This document shows, in pieces, positions 25,573 through 34,734 of a DNA stretch of 64,000 nt. Numbering within the stretch: the stretch's first letter is position 1; every line of letters begins with the position of its first letter. Where the stretch lies: positions 1-64,000 of the forward strand of contig NZ_LRAC01000174.1 in NCBI RefSeq assembly GCF_001517085.1, read 5' to 3'. This stretch comes from Paenibacillus sp. DMB5 (GTDB lineage: Bacteria > Bacillota > Bacilli > Paenibacillales > Paenibacillaceae). A program made the position numbers and the translations under genes. Under the pieces are notes generated by a model. The model ran no database searches, was not told the DNA's origin, and saw only the letters and a program-made list of their open reading frames with translations.

Positions 25573-27051
25573 TTATAAAATGATGGCAATCAGTCCGCCA
25601 GAGCCCTCGTTGATGATCCGTCCAAGCGTTTCCTGCAGCTTGTAGCGGGCATTGTCCGGCATCATGGCGATCTTGCCCTGAATGCCTTCACGGACAATGG
25701 AATGCAGCGAGCGGCCGAAAATGTCGGATTCCCATATTTTGATCGGGTCGTTCTCGAAGTCCTGCATCAGGTAGCGCACCAGCTCTTCGCTCTGCTTCTC
25801 GGTACCGATGATCGGTGAGAACTCCGACTCCACATCGACACGGATCATATGAATGGACGGCGCTGTCGCTTTCAGCCGGACCCCGAAGCGTGAGCCCTGG
25901 CGGATCAGCTCCGGCTCATCAAGGGCCATTTCAGCCAGCGAAGGGGCGGCGATGCCGTATCCGGTCGTTTTGACCATCTCCAGTGCCTCTGAGAAGCGGT
26001 CATATTCACGTTTGGCATGTGAGAAATCCTGCATCAGCTGCAGAAGATGATCCTTGCCGCGGATCTCCACGCCAACCACTTCCATGAGCACCTGATCATA
26101 CAGCTCTTCCGGTGCATAAAGGTCAATTTCCGCCACGCCCTGGCCCATATTCATGCCGCTGAGGCCTGCACGGTCGATAAAGTCATATTCAGTAAACTGG
26201 GCTACCAGACGGTCCACATCCCGAAGGCGGCGGATGTCTTTTACCGTATCACGGACAGAGTTTTCATAGGCGCTGCGCAGCCAGTGGTTCTCGCCAAGCA
26301 CCATTACCCAGCTCGGAAGATTGACGTTGACCTCATGGACCGGGAACTCATAGAGTACTTCCCGCAGCACACCGGTCACATCATCCTCCGACATATTGGC
26401 GGCGCTGAGCGTCATTACCGGAATATCATATTTGGCAGCCAGCTCACCGCGGAGCTGCTGGGCCTCTTCACTGCGCGGACGGGTGGAGTTGATCACAAGC
26501 ACAAACGGCTTGCCGACCTCCTTCAGCTCTGCGATTACACGCTCTTCCGAGTCAATGTACGAGTGCCGCGGGATTTCGGCGATTGTGCCGTCCGTGGTCA
26601 CGACTACACCCAGTGTGGAATGCTCCTGAATGACCTTGCGTGTGCCGATTTCCGCCGCTTCCTGGAAAGGAATCGGTTCCTCAAACCACGGGGTGGAAAT
26701 CATGCGCGGCCCGTTTTCATCCTCATAGCCCTTGGCTCCCTCAACAGCGTAGCCTACACAGTCGACCAGCCTTACATTTACTTCAAGGCCTTCCGCAACC
26801 TTGATCTGCACCGCGTTGTTCGGTACAAATTTCGGCTCGGTTGTCATGATTGTTTTGCCGGCTGCGCTCTGAGGCAGTTCATCCACAGCTCTTACCCGGT
26901 CTGCTTCGCTCGTAATGTTCGGCAGAACAATCGTCTCCATGAAGCGCTTGATGAATGTCGATTTTCCCGTGCGAACCGCGCCGACGACGCCAAGATAAAT
27001 GTCTCCGCCGGTACGCTCGGCAATGTCCTTGAAAATATCCACTTTTTCCAA
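25573..27051 (-). CDS. spoIVA: Stage IV sporulation protein A, coat morphogenetic ATPase
   Basis: ATPase that polymerises on the forespore surface and founds the spore coat basement layer. With the TTG start at 27051 it has 492 residues, the same length as in B. subtilis; GAGGAGGGG lies seven bases upstream. The N-terminus EKVDIFKDIAERTGGDIYLG leads to a Walker A motif (GAVRTGKSTFIKRF) and the switch-like LVDCVGYAVEGAKGYEDENG. The C-terminal half carries the conserved assembly domain. An upstream in-frame stretch is not coding. Confidence 0.96.
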   Translation of the reverse strand: MEKVDIFKDIAERTGGDIYLGVVGAVRTGKSTFIKRFMETIVLPNITSEADRVRAVDELPQSAAGKTIMTTEPKFVPNNAVQIKVAEGLEVNVRLVDCVGYAVEGAKGYEDENGPRMISTPWFEEPIPFQEAAEIGTRKVIQEHSTLGVVVTTDGTIAEIPRHSYIDSEERVIAELKEVGKPFVLVINSTRPRSEEAQQLRGELAAKYDIPVMTLSAANMSEDDVTGVLREVLYEFPVHEVNVNLPSWVMVLGENHWLRSAYENSVRDTVKDIRRLRDVDRLVAQFTEYDFIDRAGLSGMNMGQGVAEIDLYAPEELYDQVLMEVVGVEIRGKDHLLQLMQDFSHAKREYDRFSEALEMVKTTGYGIAAPSLAEMALDEPELIRQGSRFGVRLKATAPSIHMIRVDVESEFSPIIGTEKQSEELVRYLMQDFENDPIKIWESDIFGRSLHSIVREGIQGKIAMMPDNARYKLQETLGRIINEGSGGLIAIIL

Positions 27052-27248
27052 AAGAGATCCCCTCCTCATATTACTCCGAAGAAAAAATGCCTGAAGAGCA
27101 TCGACTTCGCGTTCCGCCGGTAAACGGACCCTTGCAGGACATCCACCGGACTTTGGCATTGCCCGCCAGGGAGCCTAGCCTGCCTAAGCGGAACATTCTT
27201 GCCCCGCGCTAAACTCCGAATGCTCGGACATGCATTTGGACTAGTATC

Positions 27249-27276
27249 ATCATATGTATCCGGAACGGATTTATGA
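27249..27276 (-). promoter_or_regulatory. Possible SigE promoter of spoIVA
   Basis: On the minus strand TCATAAA and CATATGAT are spaced by 13 bases, resembling mother-cell sigma-E promoters. This would leave a leader of about 190 bases before the spoIVA start. The interval 27052-27423 has no gene that I can support. Confidence 0.3.
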
Positions 27277-27423
27277 CCCGCAGCTGCGCATTTTATGCAG
27301 GAATTTCACACGCGGCAGCAATTGCGCACAGAAAGGGCGTCACGATGCCCGGAAACCTTCTCATCCAGCATATGAACGTAAAATGGCGGATAGAACCTCT
27401 CTGAAGCTTTCTCAGCCCCTTAA

Positions 27424-27452
27424 AAAATGGAAAGCCCCCTTGGTTAAGGGGG
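27424..27452 (-). terminator. Terminator of the yphF gene
   Basis: GCCCCCTT and its complement around a GGTT/AACC loop (27434-27453) are followed on the minus strand by TTTCCATTTTTT, just beyond the yphF stop codon. Confidence 0.85.
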
Positions 27453-27466
27453 CCTTGCGAGCATTA

Positions 27467-28225
27467 CTATGGAGTACGCGGTGGCTGCGGAACCGGCTTG
27501 CCGCCGATCCACAGATAGGGGAGGGATTTCACGGGCACATAGTAGGAAGCTGCCTCAAGCGCAGTCCGCAGGTCCTGATCTGCCTCCGGAGCGTTTCCGG
27601 CCTGCCCGATTACAGTCATTATATCGGCCGAGTAATCCACATACACCTTGCCCTCCACGTCCATGATGAATTCCAGCGGCTCGCCCGAATACACGCTGTT
27701 TAGTGTGACCGCTGACGTCCCTGCCAGCCTGTGATCGACAGCGTAGACTCCCGGATAATACTCCTCACCTGCCGGAAGACTTCCGCCGTGAGCAGACTTG
27801 TAGCGGTTGACCTGGCGCTGGACATCATTTACCTTCTGCACGGTAACCAGATCCATCAGCTTTACAACAGGTGCCGTCTCCTCATCGAGAATCAGAAAAT
27901 AAGCATTCCCTCCCTGCTCAAATGCAGCCTGTGGGATTTCATCCAAATCCCCCTGCGAGTGCAGCTTCTCCAGATCAACCACAAATTTCTCATAACGCGG
28001 TGTGTCCGCATCACTGTTCAGAATCGGCAGCAGCCCTTCCCTCTGCTGATACTCCTCCACAGCTGCCTGTACGCGCCGGACACTCTCTCTGCTGCCGCCT
28101 CCAGGCTCCTGCTGTTCTTCGGGATACATGCAGCCTGCCAGGACACACAGCAGCAGCAGCGGCCGCGCCAGCTTCAGGATAGAGGAACCTATACTGCCCA
28201 GCCCCATGTTATTATCCATATCCAT
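27467..28225 (-). CDS. YphF-like lipoprotein
   Basis: Predicted lipoprotein of 252 residues. A signal sequence ends in the lipobox LAGC (LLLLCVLAGCMYPEE), so the protein should be anchored by lipidated Cys on the outer face of the membrane. The mature part has VQAAVEEYQQREGLLPILN and a related second segment RQVNRYKSAHGGSLPAGEEYYPG, which suggests two tandem copies of a small domain. Position next to spoIVA and overall size match B. subtilis YphF, whose function is unknown. It is upstream of spoIVA but separated from it by a terminator. Confidence 0.75.
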   Translation of the reverse strand: MDMDNNMGLGSIGSSILKLARPLLLLCVLAGCMYPEEQQEPGGGSRESVRRVQAAVEEYQQREGLLPILNSDADTPRYEKFVVDLEKLHSQGDLDEIPQAAFEQGGNAYFLILDEETAPVVKLMDLVTVQKVNDVQRQVNRYKSAHGGSLPAGEEYYPGVYAVDHRLAGTSAVTLNSVYSGEPLEFIMDVEGKVYVDYSADIMTVIGQAGNAPEADQDLRTALEAASYYVPVKSLPYLWIGGKPVPQPPRTP

Positions 28226-28301
28226 CGCCTCCCCGCCAGCTCAATAGGTGTGATGACTCGTATATTTAGTGCATAATCTAATCACCGTTAACAGTTGTGT
28301 C

Positions 28302-28670
28302 CTACCACAGCTCGTCCATTTCACCGCGCCGTGCAGCTTCCAGCCGGCGCCGCACTGCGGCCTTGAGCGGATCCTCAGGTACAGTAACACTGAGATCCTG
28401 CTGTACAGCAGTCTGGCAGGACAGCCGTACGCCCTGCTCCAGCAGGCTGCCCAGCTTGCGTCTCTCTGCCTCATCCGGAGGCCGTACCGCATCCGTGCTT
28501 TCCGGGCCGATTGTTACCTTGCACATCAGGCAGGCTGCCTTGCCGCCGCAGCGTGTCGGCAGTACAACGCCGGCTTTGCGTGCTGCCTCCAGCAGTGTCG
28601 TACCTTGCTTGACTACAGACCTGCGTTCATCCGGCTGAAAAGTAACCGTAATTCCTCTTTGCGATTTCAT
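28302..28670 (-). CDS. 2Fe-2S ferredoxin
   Basis: Electron carrier of about 122 residues. Four cluster cysteines are seen: the first three in TRCGGKAACLMCKV (CX5CX2C, the adrenodoxin-like spacing) and the fourth in RLSCQTAV. The N-terminal half has the beta-grasp pattern. The last 30 residues are rich in Arg and Glu (RRRLEAARRGEMDELW), an unusual basic tail. It overlaps the preceding gene by four bases, so the two are cotranslated. The electron donor and acceptor are unknown. Confidence 0.88.
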   Translation of the reverse strand: MKSQRGITVTFQPDERRSVVKQGTTLLEAARKAGVVLPTRCGGKAACLMCKVTIGPESTDAVRPPDEAERRKLGSLLEQGVRLSCQTAVQQDLSVTVPEDPLKAAVRRRLEAARRGEMDELW

Positions 28671-29356
28671 CGTGCAGTTTCCTTCCTGAATTCTGTTTCC
28701 GGCGGCTGCCCCAGCAGTCTGTTAAGCTCTGCCCGGCAGACGGGGGCGAGCCCGTTCTGCTCAACCAGCTGCTCAAGCAGCGAAGCATGCTGCTGCAGGC
28801 TGCTAAGCATCCTGCCGGCAATATTCCGGCAGCGTTCGGTTCTCCCGCGCAGCATATTGTATAGCAGCTCATGTGCCAGCGGCATCAGCCGGATCAGACT
28901 GCTGCCGCAGATCCCGCTGACAGGAGCATGACCTAGCAGCGAATGTAAATCCACGGTGTATCCAAAGGGCGGATTGCCGATCCGGAATCCGCAGACCAGC
29001 TCCACCTTCATTTCCCCCACTATATAACGGCTGCGTCTTGAGTAGCAATTGCCGCTGTAATCTTCCACGGGCCCGTTGTCCGCCGAATAGCAGCTGAGTG
29101 CCTCGTGAAGCGGTGCTGCATCCTCCAGATCAGCGTACAGATCAATATCGGCAGGCGGTCTGCTTAATGAAACATTATGCAGCATCAGACCACAGCTCCC
29201 TCCCAGCAGCCAGACCGGCGGCTTCTCCATCCAGCTTAAATCCAGTGCTTCTGCAACCTTTTTTAATGCTGTCTCCAGTATGTATGACATTCCCGTCCCT
29301 GCCATCAGTGCACGCCCCATTCCTGAGAAATCGTAAACGATAATCCAGAAATACAT
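28667..29356 (-). CDS. Nucleotidyltransferase-fold protein of unknown role
   Basis: A protein of up to 229 residues. The segment VWLLGGSCGLMLHNV followed by PPADIDLYADLED has the GGS...DxD pattern of the nucleotidyltransferase fold, as in several stress or toxin-antitoxin-like NTases and in uncharacterised housekeeping relatives. A cysteine-rich patch (GNCYSRRSRYIVGEMKVELVCGF) lies in the middle. The start is uncertain: four in-frame methionines lie within the first 23 residues and none has a convincing ribosome binding site. It overlaps the ferredoxin gene by four bases, hinting at a joint function. I cannot name a substrate. Confidence 0.65.
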   Translation of the reverse strand: MYFWIIVYDFSGMGRALMAGTGMSYILETALKKVAEALDLSWMEKPPVWLLGGSCGLMLHNVSLSRPPADIDLYADLEDAAPLHEALSCYSADNGPVEDYSGNCYSRRSRYIVGEMKVELVCGFRIGNPPFGYTVDLHSLLGHAPVSGICGSSLIRLMPLAHELLYNMLRGRTERCRNIAGRMLSSLQQHASLLEQLVEQNGLAPVCRAELNRLLGQPPETEFRKETAR

Positions 29357-29380
29357 CTGACTGAGCCTGTTTGTAAATGC

Positions 29381-29560
29381 TTACATAATTGATGCCGCTC
29401 CGCTGAGCAGACCGATCAGCATGATGACAAAAGCAATGACCGATAATACCGCTCTGAGCAGACCCTTTGTCCTGCTGCGGGCAAATGTGATCAGAAATAC
29501 GGATACGCCCATAATCAGTATCGCTATCAGCGACAACCACATCTTAGTCATAGGGTCCAT
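29381..29560 (-). CDS. DUF2768-like small membrane protein (YphE type)
   Basis: A 59-residue protein with two membrane helices (about residues 6-24 and 37-56): MDPMTKMWLSLIAILIMGV, then a basic turn RSRTKGLLRA, then a second hydrophobic helix. It matches the shape and gene position of B. subtilis YphE, a DUF2768 protein located near gpsA and spoIVA. AGGAGG lies 10 bases upstream of the ATG. The function is unknown; the neighbourhood suggests a spore-related role, which is inference. Confidence 0.75.
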   Translation of the reverse strand: MDPMTKMWLSLIAILIMGVSVFLITFARSRTKGLLRAVLSVIAFVIMLIGLLSGAASIM

Positions 29561-29655
29561 AATTACTCTGCCTCCTGCCAGTTATATTGAATTGCAAATA
29601 TTATAGCATGAACCATAGGCCGCGAAACCAATAAAGTGTAATCTGCAGCAAAAAA

Positions 29656-29698
29656 GAGCAAAAAAACCGGAATCTGCTAGATACCGGCTTCTTTGCTC
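29656..29698 (-). terminator. Terminator of the spoVIF gene
   Basis: GAGCAAA with CCGG on each arm forms a long hairpin whose 3' arm holds seven T residues on the minus strand, beyond the SpoVIF-type gene stop codon. Confidence 0.75.
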
Positions 29699-29721
29699 CT
29701 TGAGTGACCCAAAGAGGCGAG

Positions 29722-29997
29722 CTATTTTTTCATCAGCATTTTCATTAAAGACTCCATTGTGCCGGAATTCGTACCGCCTTTTTTGACAGCATTTACGATC
29801 TCCTGCACAGTAGCCTCAGTGACCGGCACTTTAGCCATCGCTGACACCTGCTTTATCAACTGGCGGAGCTGGGCTTCATTCTGCGTGGTTCCCGGCTTCA
29901 CCGTGCTCGCGAGCTTTTTGATTGCGCCTGGTGTGATGTTCTTCCCCGTCTTTTTGTTGATGGCATTCAGGGCATCCTTGGAAAAATCTTTGTTCAC
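29722..29997 (-). CDS. Stage VI sporulation protein F-like
   Basis: A 91-residue basic protein. The DFSKDALNAINKKTGKNITPGAIKKLASTV segment is characteristic of SpoVIF (YjcC in B. subtilis), which is needed for spore coat and germination quality. The C-terminus VQEIVNAVKKGGTNSGTMESLMKMLMKK is also typical. The GTG start at 29997 is preceded by GGAGG at 8 bases; an upstream in-frame extension is excluded. It lies downstream of gpsA in a separate transcription unit. Assignment is from family resemblance. Confidence 0.8.
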   Translation of the reverse strand: MNKDFSKDALNAINKKTGKNITPGAIKKLASTVKPGTTQNEAQLRQLIKQVSAMAKVPVTEATVQEIVNAVKKGGTNSGTMESLMKMLMKK

Positions 29998-30064
29998 TCT
30001 TCTTCCCTCCTCCGTCAATCCCCACTACAACATATGAGAATATCCGGCAAAAGGTGAACAGTAC

Positions 30065-31108
30065 TCAGGAATGCCACTGCTCCCAGGTTTCCTGTGAGAT
30101 AGCTTCCATTTCAGTTTTGCGGTCACGGCCCATCAGGGCCTCCACTGCACTACGCGGGGTTCTGCCTTTAAACAGAACGTGGTAGATCTGGTCGGTAATC
30201 GGCATCTGCACGCCTAAACGGACAGAAATCGCATACGCAGCTTCCGTTGTACGAATCCCTTCCACAACCATCCCCATGGAATCCAGTACTTCGGCCAGCG
30301 GCTTGCCCTGTCCCAGCATCGACCCGGCACGCCAATTACGGCTGTGCTGGCTTGTTGCCGTAACAACAAGGTCGCCGAGTCCGGCCAGTCCGGAAAAGGT
30401 CAGCGGATTGGCGCCAAGCTCGACCCCTACCCGGGCAATCTCAGCAAGTCCGCGGGTAAGCAGCGCAGCCTTGGCATTGTCACCGAAGCCCAGACCATCA
30501 GACAGTCCTGCACCGAGAGCGATGATATTCTTCAGCGCTCCAGCCAGCTCGACACCGAGCTGATCGCGGTTGGTATATACGCGGAAATCGTTATTGATGA
30601 ATAGTCCCTGTGCAGTAACTGCACGTGCTTCATCTGCAGAAGCAACCACCACGGTTGTCGGACAGAGGCGGACGACCTCTTCAGCATGGCTCGGCCCGGA
30701 GAGGACAACTATCTCTCCCTCCTTACAGCCCAGCTCCTCGGAAATAACCGTGGACATCCGTTTCATGGTTTCCGTCTCGAAGCCTTTGGTCGCATGGATG
30801 CAGAGCATATCATCCTTCCAGAAAGCCCTTAGGCTGCGCGCCACCTGGCGCATGCCGGAGGAAGGCGAGACAATCACCACTGCTTTGGAGCCGGAAACAG
30901 CCTGTTCCATATCCGTAGTGGCAATGATATTCTCAGGCAGTCGTATACCCGGCAGAAAGTGCTCGTTTGTATGGTGTTCGTTGATCTCGGCAGCTTGTTC
31001 GGGCCTCCGTGTCCATAGATAAACTTCCTTGTGGTTAGCCGCCAGCACAGAGGCCAGCGCAGTTCCCCAGCTGCCTGCGACCAGCACGGTTACTTTATCA
31101 GACAACAC
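30065..31108 (-). CDS. gpsA: Glycerol-3-phosphate dehydrogenase [NAD(P)+]
   Basis: Reduces dihydroxyacetone phosphate to glycerol 3-phosphate for phospholipid synthesis. A 347-residue protein with an N-terminal Rossmann domain and a C-terminal catalytic domain; the catalytic lysine is in VELAGALKNIIALGAGL, and TSQHSRNWRAG follows the GLGDL motif. One oddity: the dinucleotide-binding loop reads VAGSWGTALA where most members have GAGSWGTALA. It overlaps plsY by 11 bases, placing glycerol-phosphate synthesis and acylation together. Confidence 0.95.
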   Translation of the reverse strand: MLSDKVTVLVAGSWGTALASVLAANHKEVYLWTRRPEQAAEINEHHTNEHFLPGIRLPENIIATTDMEQAVSGSKAVVIVSPSSGMRQVARSLRAFWKDDMLCIHATKGFETETMKRMSTVISEELGCKEGEIVVLSGPSHAEEVVRLCPTTVVVASADEARAVTAQGLFINNDFRVYTNRDQLGVELAGALKNIIALGAGLSDGLGFGDNAKAALLTRGLAEIARVGVELGANPLTFSGLAGLGDLVVTATSQHSRNWRAGSMLGQGKPLAEVLDSMGMVVEGIRTTEAAYAISVRLGVQMPITDQIYHVLFKGRTPRSAVEALMGRDRKTEMEAISQETWEQWHS

Positions 31109-31714
31109 GATTCCCCTCCTTGGTCTTGGAGCCGATTTTGTTCTCTCTTCCCTGTGTCAGCTTCACGATATTGCTGCGGTGCCGCCAGAAGGCAAAGACT
31201 GCGATAATCAGACTGCCCCAAAGCTCCGGTGCCGTAAATTCAGCAAACAGCAGAAATACCGGAGTCAGCGCCACAAAAATAAGGGAGCCGAGTGATACAT
31301 AACGGGTCAAGACAATAGACACAATGGCAATAACGCCCGCTGCCAGCGCAGGCCAGAAGAACAGTGTCGCCATGACGCCGATCGCCGTAGCAACCCCCTT
31401 GCCCCCGCGGAAATGGAAATACACCGGCCAGTTGTGACCGATAATGGCTGCAATTCCGCAGCGACCGCGACCCAGCTTCCCCAGCCGCCGGCCCATGTCC
31501 CCAGCCAGACAGCGGCAATGCCCTTCAGCACGTCCAGAATCAGCACCAGAATCGCCGGTCCTTTTCCAAGCACTCGCAGCGTATTTGTCGCCCCGGCGTT
31601 ACCGCTGCCATATTGGCGGATATCAATCCCTTTAAGCAGCCGGGCAAGCAATACGCTGAAGCTGACAGAGCCAAGCAAATAGCTTACTACGATAACCAGA
31701 AGTTCAAACGCCAC
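31098..31714 (-). pseudogene. plsY: Acyl-phosphate:glycerol-3-phosphate acyltransferase, interrupted
   Basis: PlsY transfers acyl chains from acyl-phosphate to glycerol 3-phosphate. Restoring one base gives a 205-residue, five-helix membrane protein. Conserved blocks are the N-terminal YLLGSVSFSVLLARL with GIDIRQYGSGNAGATNTLRVLGKG (motif 1), then in the second frame GHNWPVYFHFRGGKGVATA (motif 2) and SLGSLIFVA. The frames part at 31456-31457, where an expected CCC on the plus strand reads CC. PlsY is essential in most Gram-positives, so a sequence error is likely. It lies between der and gpsA as in related genomes. Confidence 0.9.
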
Positions 31715-31726
31715 TACTCTTCTCCC

Positions 31727-33052
31727 CTAACTTTCGTTATCAGATTTACGCCGCGTAAAGAGGCGGATCGGTGTGCCTTCAAAATTGAACGCTGCGCGGA
31801 TCTTGTTCTCCAGATAACGCTCGTAGGAGAAGTGCATCAGCGACGGGTCATTTACAAACACCACAATCGTCGGCGGCTTCACGGCAACCTGGGTTACGTA
31901 GTTAATGCGCAGACGGCGTCCTTTATCGGTAGGCGGCGGGTTAATGGCCACGGCATCGGATACAACATCGTTAACCAGGTGGGTTGTAATCCGCAGGGCA
32001 TGCTGCTGCGCAACATGCTGTACTACCGGCAGGAGCTTCTGCAGGCGCTGTTTTGTTAATGCCGACAGGAATACAACCGGAGCATAGGTCATGAACAGGA
32101 AGTGATCACGGATTGTATTTTCAAAATGCTGCATGGTCTTGTCGTCCTTTTCCACGACGTCCCACTTGTTTACGACAAAGATAGAGGCTTTGCCTGCATC
32201 ATGGGCATAACCGGCAATATGCTTATCCTGGTCGATGATGCCTTCCTGGCCGTTAATAACAACCAGAACAACATCAGCCCGCTCTATAGCCCGCATGGCG
32301 CGCATAACGCTGTATTTCTCAGTGCTCTCGTAAACCTTTCCGCGCTTGCGCATACCCGCTGTATCAATCAGGACATACTTCTGGCCATCCCGTTCAAAAG
32401 GAGTATCTATCGCATCGCGTGTAGTTCCGGCTACATCACTGACAATAACACGTTCTTCACCCAGAATGGCGTTGACCAGCGAGGACTTGCCTACGTTAGG
32501 CCGTCCGATCAGCGCAACACGGATGACATCATCGTCGTATTCTTCATCAACCTTATCAGGAAGCTTCTCCACAACCGCATCCAGCAAATCGCCGACACCT
32601 GTACCGTGGCTGCCGGAAATACCGATCGGATCGCCGATACCCAGACTATAAAATTCATAGATATCTTCTGCACGCTTCATGTTATCCACTTTATTGATCG
32701 CAAGTACGATCGGCTTGCCGGACCGGAACAGAATCTGCGCTACCTCTTCATCCGCATTTGTCAGGCCGCTTTTGGCCTCACACATGAAAATAATGACATC
32801 CGCTTCCTCGATAGCCAGCTCCGCCTGGACGCGGATCGATCTCAGGATGAAATCCTCACCGTCCACTTCAATCCCTCCGGTATCAATGACACTGAAGGAT
32901 TTGCCGTTCCAATCAGAAATACCGTAAATCCGGTCCCGGGTAATTCCCGGTTTATCTTCTACAATGGCCAGTTTATCACCTATCAGCCGGTTAAAAATCG
33001 TCGACTTTCCGACGTTAGGCCGGCCTACAATGGCCACAACGGGTCTTGCCAT
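31727..33052 (-). CDS. der: Ribosome biogenesis GTPase Der (EngA)
   Basis: Essential 50S-subunit assembly GTPase. The 441-residue protein has two G domains: the first with GRPNVGKSTIFNRL and DTGGIE and NKVD, the second with GRPNVGKSSLVNAI, DTAGM and NKWD. A C-terminal KH-like domain follows (RLQKLLPVVQHVAQQHALRI onwards). The acidic linker between G domains is EEYDDD. The frame is intact. It starts 200 bases after the S1-homologue gene and leads towards plsY-gpsA. Confidence 0.97.
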   Translation of the reverse strand: MARPVVAIVGRPNVGKSTIFNRLIGDKLAIVEDKPGITRDRIYGISDWNGKSFSVIDTGGIEVDGEDFILRSIRVQAELAIEEADVIIFMCEAKSGLTNADEEVAQILFRSGKPIVLAINKVDNMKRAEDIYEFYSLGIGDPIGISGSHGTGVGDLLDAVVEKLPDKVDEEYDDDVIRVALIGRPNVGKSSLVNAILGEERVIVSDVAGTTRDAIDTPFERDGQKYVLIDTAGMRKRGKVYESTEKYSVMRAMRAIERADVVLVVINGQEGIIDQDKHIAGYAHDAGKASIFVVNKWDVVEKDDKTMQHFENTIRDHFLFMTYAPVVFLSALTKQRLQKLLPVVQHVAQQHALRITTHLVNDVVSDAVAINPPPTDKGRRLRINYVTQVAVKPPTIVVFVNDPSLMHFSYERYLENKIRAAFNFEGTPIRLFTRRKSDNES

Positions 33053-33130
33053 ATTCCATTCCTCCTGTCTTCCTTACGTTTCTCATCATAGCAAAAAACA
33101 TTACAATTGGCTAACTCCATACAAACACAA

Positions 33131-33164
33131 TCGGCGAACCCTCAGGATGAGGGCTCGCCGATTA
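33131..33164 (-). terminator. Terminator after the S1-homologue gene
   Basis: A 16-bp arm (AATCGGCGA plus CCCTCA with one mismatch) around a GGA loop, located between the S1 homologue and der. The downstream minus-strand sequence is GTGTTTGT, a weak T tract. Confidence 0.65.
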
Positions 33165-33252
33165 CTTTACCCGGTATGACACCACATATAAGAGCACATA
33201 AGTCACCTTATGCAGCATTCTTATACTGCTGTGCAAAGCTTAATTTAAGGGA

Positions 33253-34566
33253 TTAGTTATTGCCCTTGAATTTGTCCAGCTTGTCGCCGAAACGCTCAGC
33301 CAGTGTGAAGCTGAGACCTTCGTTGCTGAGCGAAACGTTAGGATTGTTCAGAACTTCTTTTGGAGCTCTGTCCTGTCTCTCTCTGCGTTCAGGTTTAGCC
33401 GTAGGAGCCGGAGCTTCTTCGGTTTCCTTGATGCTGAGGCTGACGCGCTTCTCGGATGGATTGAAGTCCAGAACCTTAACCTGAACCTCTTGTCCTTCCT
33501 TGAGCACTTCGTGCGGAGTGCCGATGTGCTTGTGGGAAATTTGTGAGATGTGCACAAGGCCTTCTACGCCTGGAAGCAGCTCAACAAATGCGCCGAAGTT
33601 AACAAGGCGCTTAACTTCGCCTGTTACTACATCACCAATATTGATTTTGCCTGCAGCGGAATCCCAAGGACCTGGAGCAGCAGCTTTGATACTAAGGCTG
33701 ATTTTGCCTTTTTCCGGATCAACTTTAAGTACTTTAACAGTAACTTTGTCGCCTTCGGATACAACATCGGACGGCTTCTCAACGTGGTTCCAAGCGATCT
33801 CGGATACGTGAACCAGACCGTCAACGCCGCCCACATCAACAAATGCGCCGAACTGGGTCAGACGTTGCACTGTACCTTCGATGATCTGTCCTTCAGTCAG
33901 TTCGGACATGATCTTCTGTTTGTTAGCTTCGAATTCTTCTTCCAGCACTTCCTTCGCGGAAAGAATAACCTTGCTGTTCTCACGGTCCAGTTCCTTCACT
34001 TTTACGCGGAGGGTACGGCCCTTGTAGTCGCTGAAATCTTCTACGAAGTGGCGTTCAACCATGGAAGCCGGGATAAATCCGCGTGCGCCGACATCAGCTA
34101 CGAGACCGCCTTTAACAACGTCAGCCACTGTAACTTCGAAGGCTTCTTGGGAAGCAAAGTACTTCTCAAGATCTTCCCAGGATTTTTCGCTGTCAATGGC
34201 ACGTTTGGAGAGCACAAGGCTTTCCTTATTGTCGTTGACGCTTACTACTTTGCATTCCACTTCCTGTCCAACTTCAACTGCTGCTGCAGCGTTGTCCAGC
34301 TGTACGGAAGAAAGTTCGCGAATCGGAATCACACCGTCGTATTTATATCCAATGCTTACATAAGCTTGGTTATCTTCGATTTTGACGATTGTTCCTTTCA
34401 CGGTATCGCCTTTTTTCACAGAAATGATTTCCAAACCTTCTTGGCTAGTCACTTCTTCTTCGTTGCTGGCAACAGGTGCAGCGGTTTCCACAGCTTCTGT
34501 CGCTTCCACGGCTTCGTTGTTCTCAACATTAGCCGCAGCTTCCTGATTTTTAATTTCTTCAGACAT
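33253..34566 (-). CDS. Ribosomal protein S1 homologue with four S1 domains
   Basis: RNA-binding protein of 437 residues. An acidic, Glu/Ala-rich N-terminal tail of about 45 residues precedes four S1 motifs: the first begins VKKGDTVKGTIVKI, the others contain VKGGLVADVGARGFIPASMVE, LTQFGAFVDVGGVDGLVHVSEIAWN and LVNFGAFVELLPGVEGLVHISQISHKHIGTP. It corresponds in position to B. subtilis ypfD, next to cmk and plsC. In Firmicutes this protein is not a tight ribosomal component as in E. coli, so rpsA is used with caution. TGAGGAGGG-type binding site precedes the ATG. Confidence 0.92.
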   Translation of the reverse strand: MSEEIKNQEAAANVENNEAVEATEAVETAAPVASNEEEVTSQEGLEIISVKKGDTVKGTIVKIEDNQAYVSIGYKYDGVIPIRELSSVQLDNAAAAVEVGQEVECKVVSVNDNKESLVLSKRAIDSEKSWEDLEKYFASQEAFEVTVADVVKGGLVADVGARGFIPASMVERHFVEDFSDYKGRTLRVKVKELDRENSKVILSAKEVLEEEFEANKQKIMSELTEGQIIEGTVQRLTQFGAFVDVGGVDGLVHVSEIAWNHVEKPSDVVSEGDKVTVKVLKVDPEKGKISLSIKAAAPGPWDSAAGKINIGDVVTGEVKRLVNFGAFVELLPGVEGLVHISQISHKHIGTPHEVLKEGQEVQVKVLDFNPSEKRVSLSIKETEEAPAPTAKPERRERQDRAPKEVLNNPNVSLSNEGLSFTLAERFGDKLDKFKGNN

Positions 34567-34734
34567 GTGATTACCCTCCTCGATTCAAAACCCCATTTAT
34601 TTAAACCCGCGTAAGAGCAGGGTTCAAAACAATCACTACTTGTATAACATTTACAGTATTACGATAGTATGTTCCAAAAAATAGCGGTTATGCCGTTATT
34701 CCTCAGTAACTGTAAACACCTTAAATTCACGGAC

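Noticed and set aside
27254..27703. Plus-strand frame upstream of spoIVA
   Set aside because: It mostly lies opposite yphF, and its N-terminal part lies in non-coding DNA; there is no ribosome binding site.
29175..29540. Minus-strand 121-codon frame over the YphE region
   Set aside because: It overlaps the better 59-residue frame (29381-29560) in another register; the latter has a ribosome binding site and two membrane helices.
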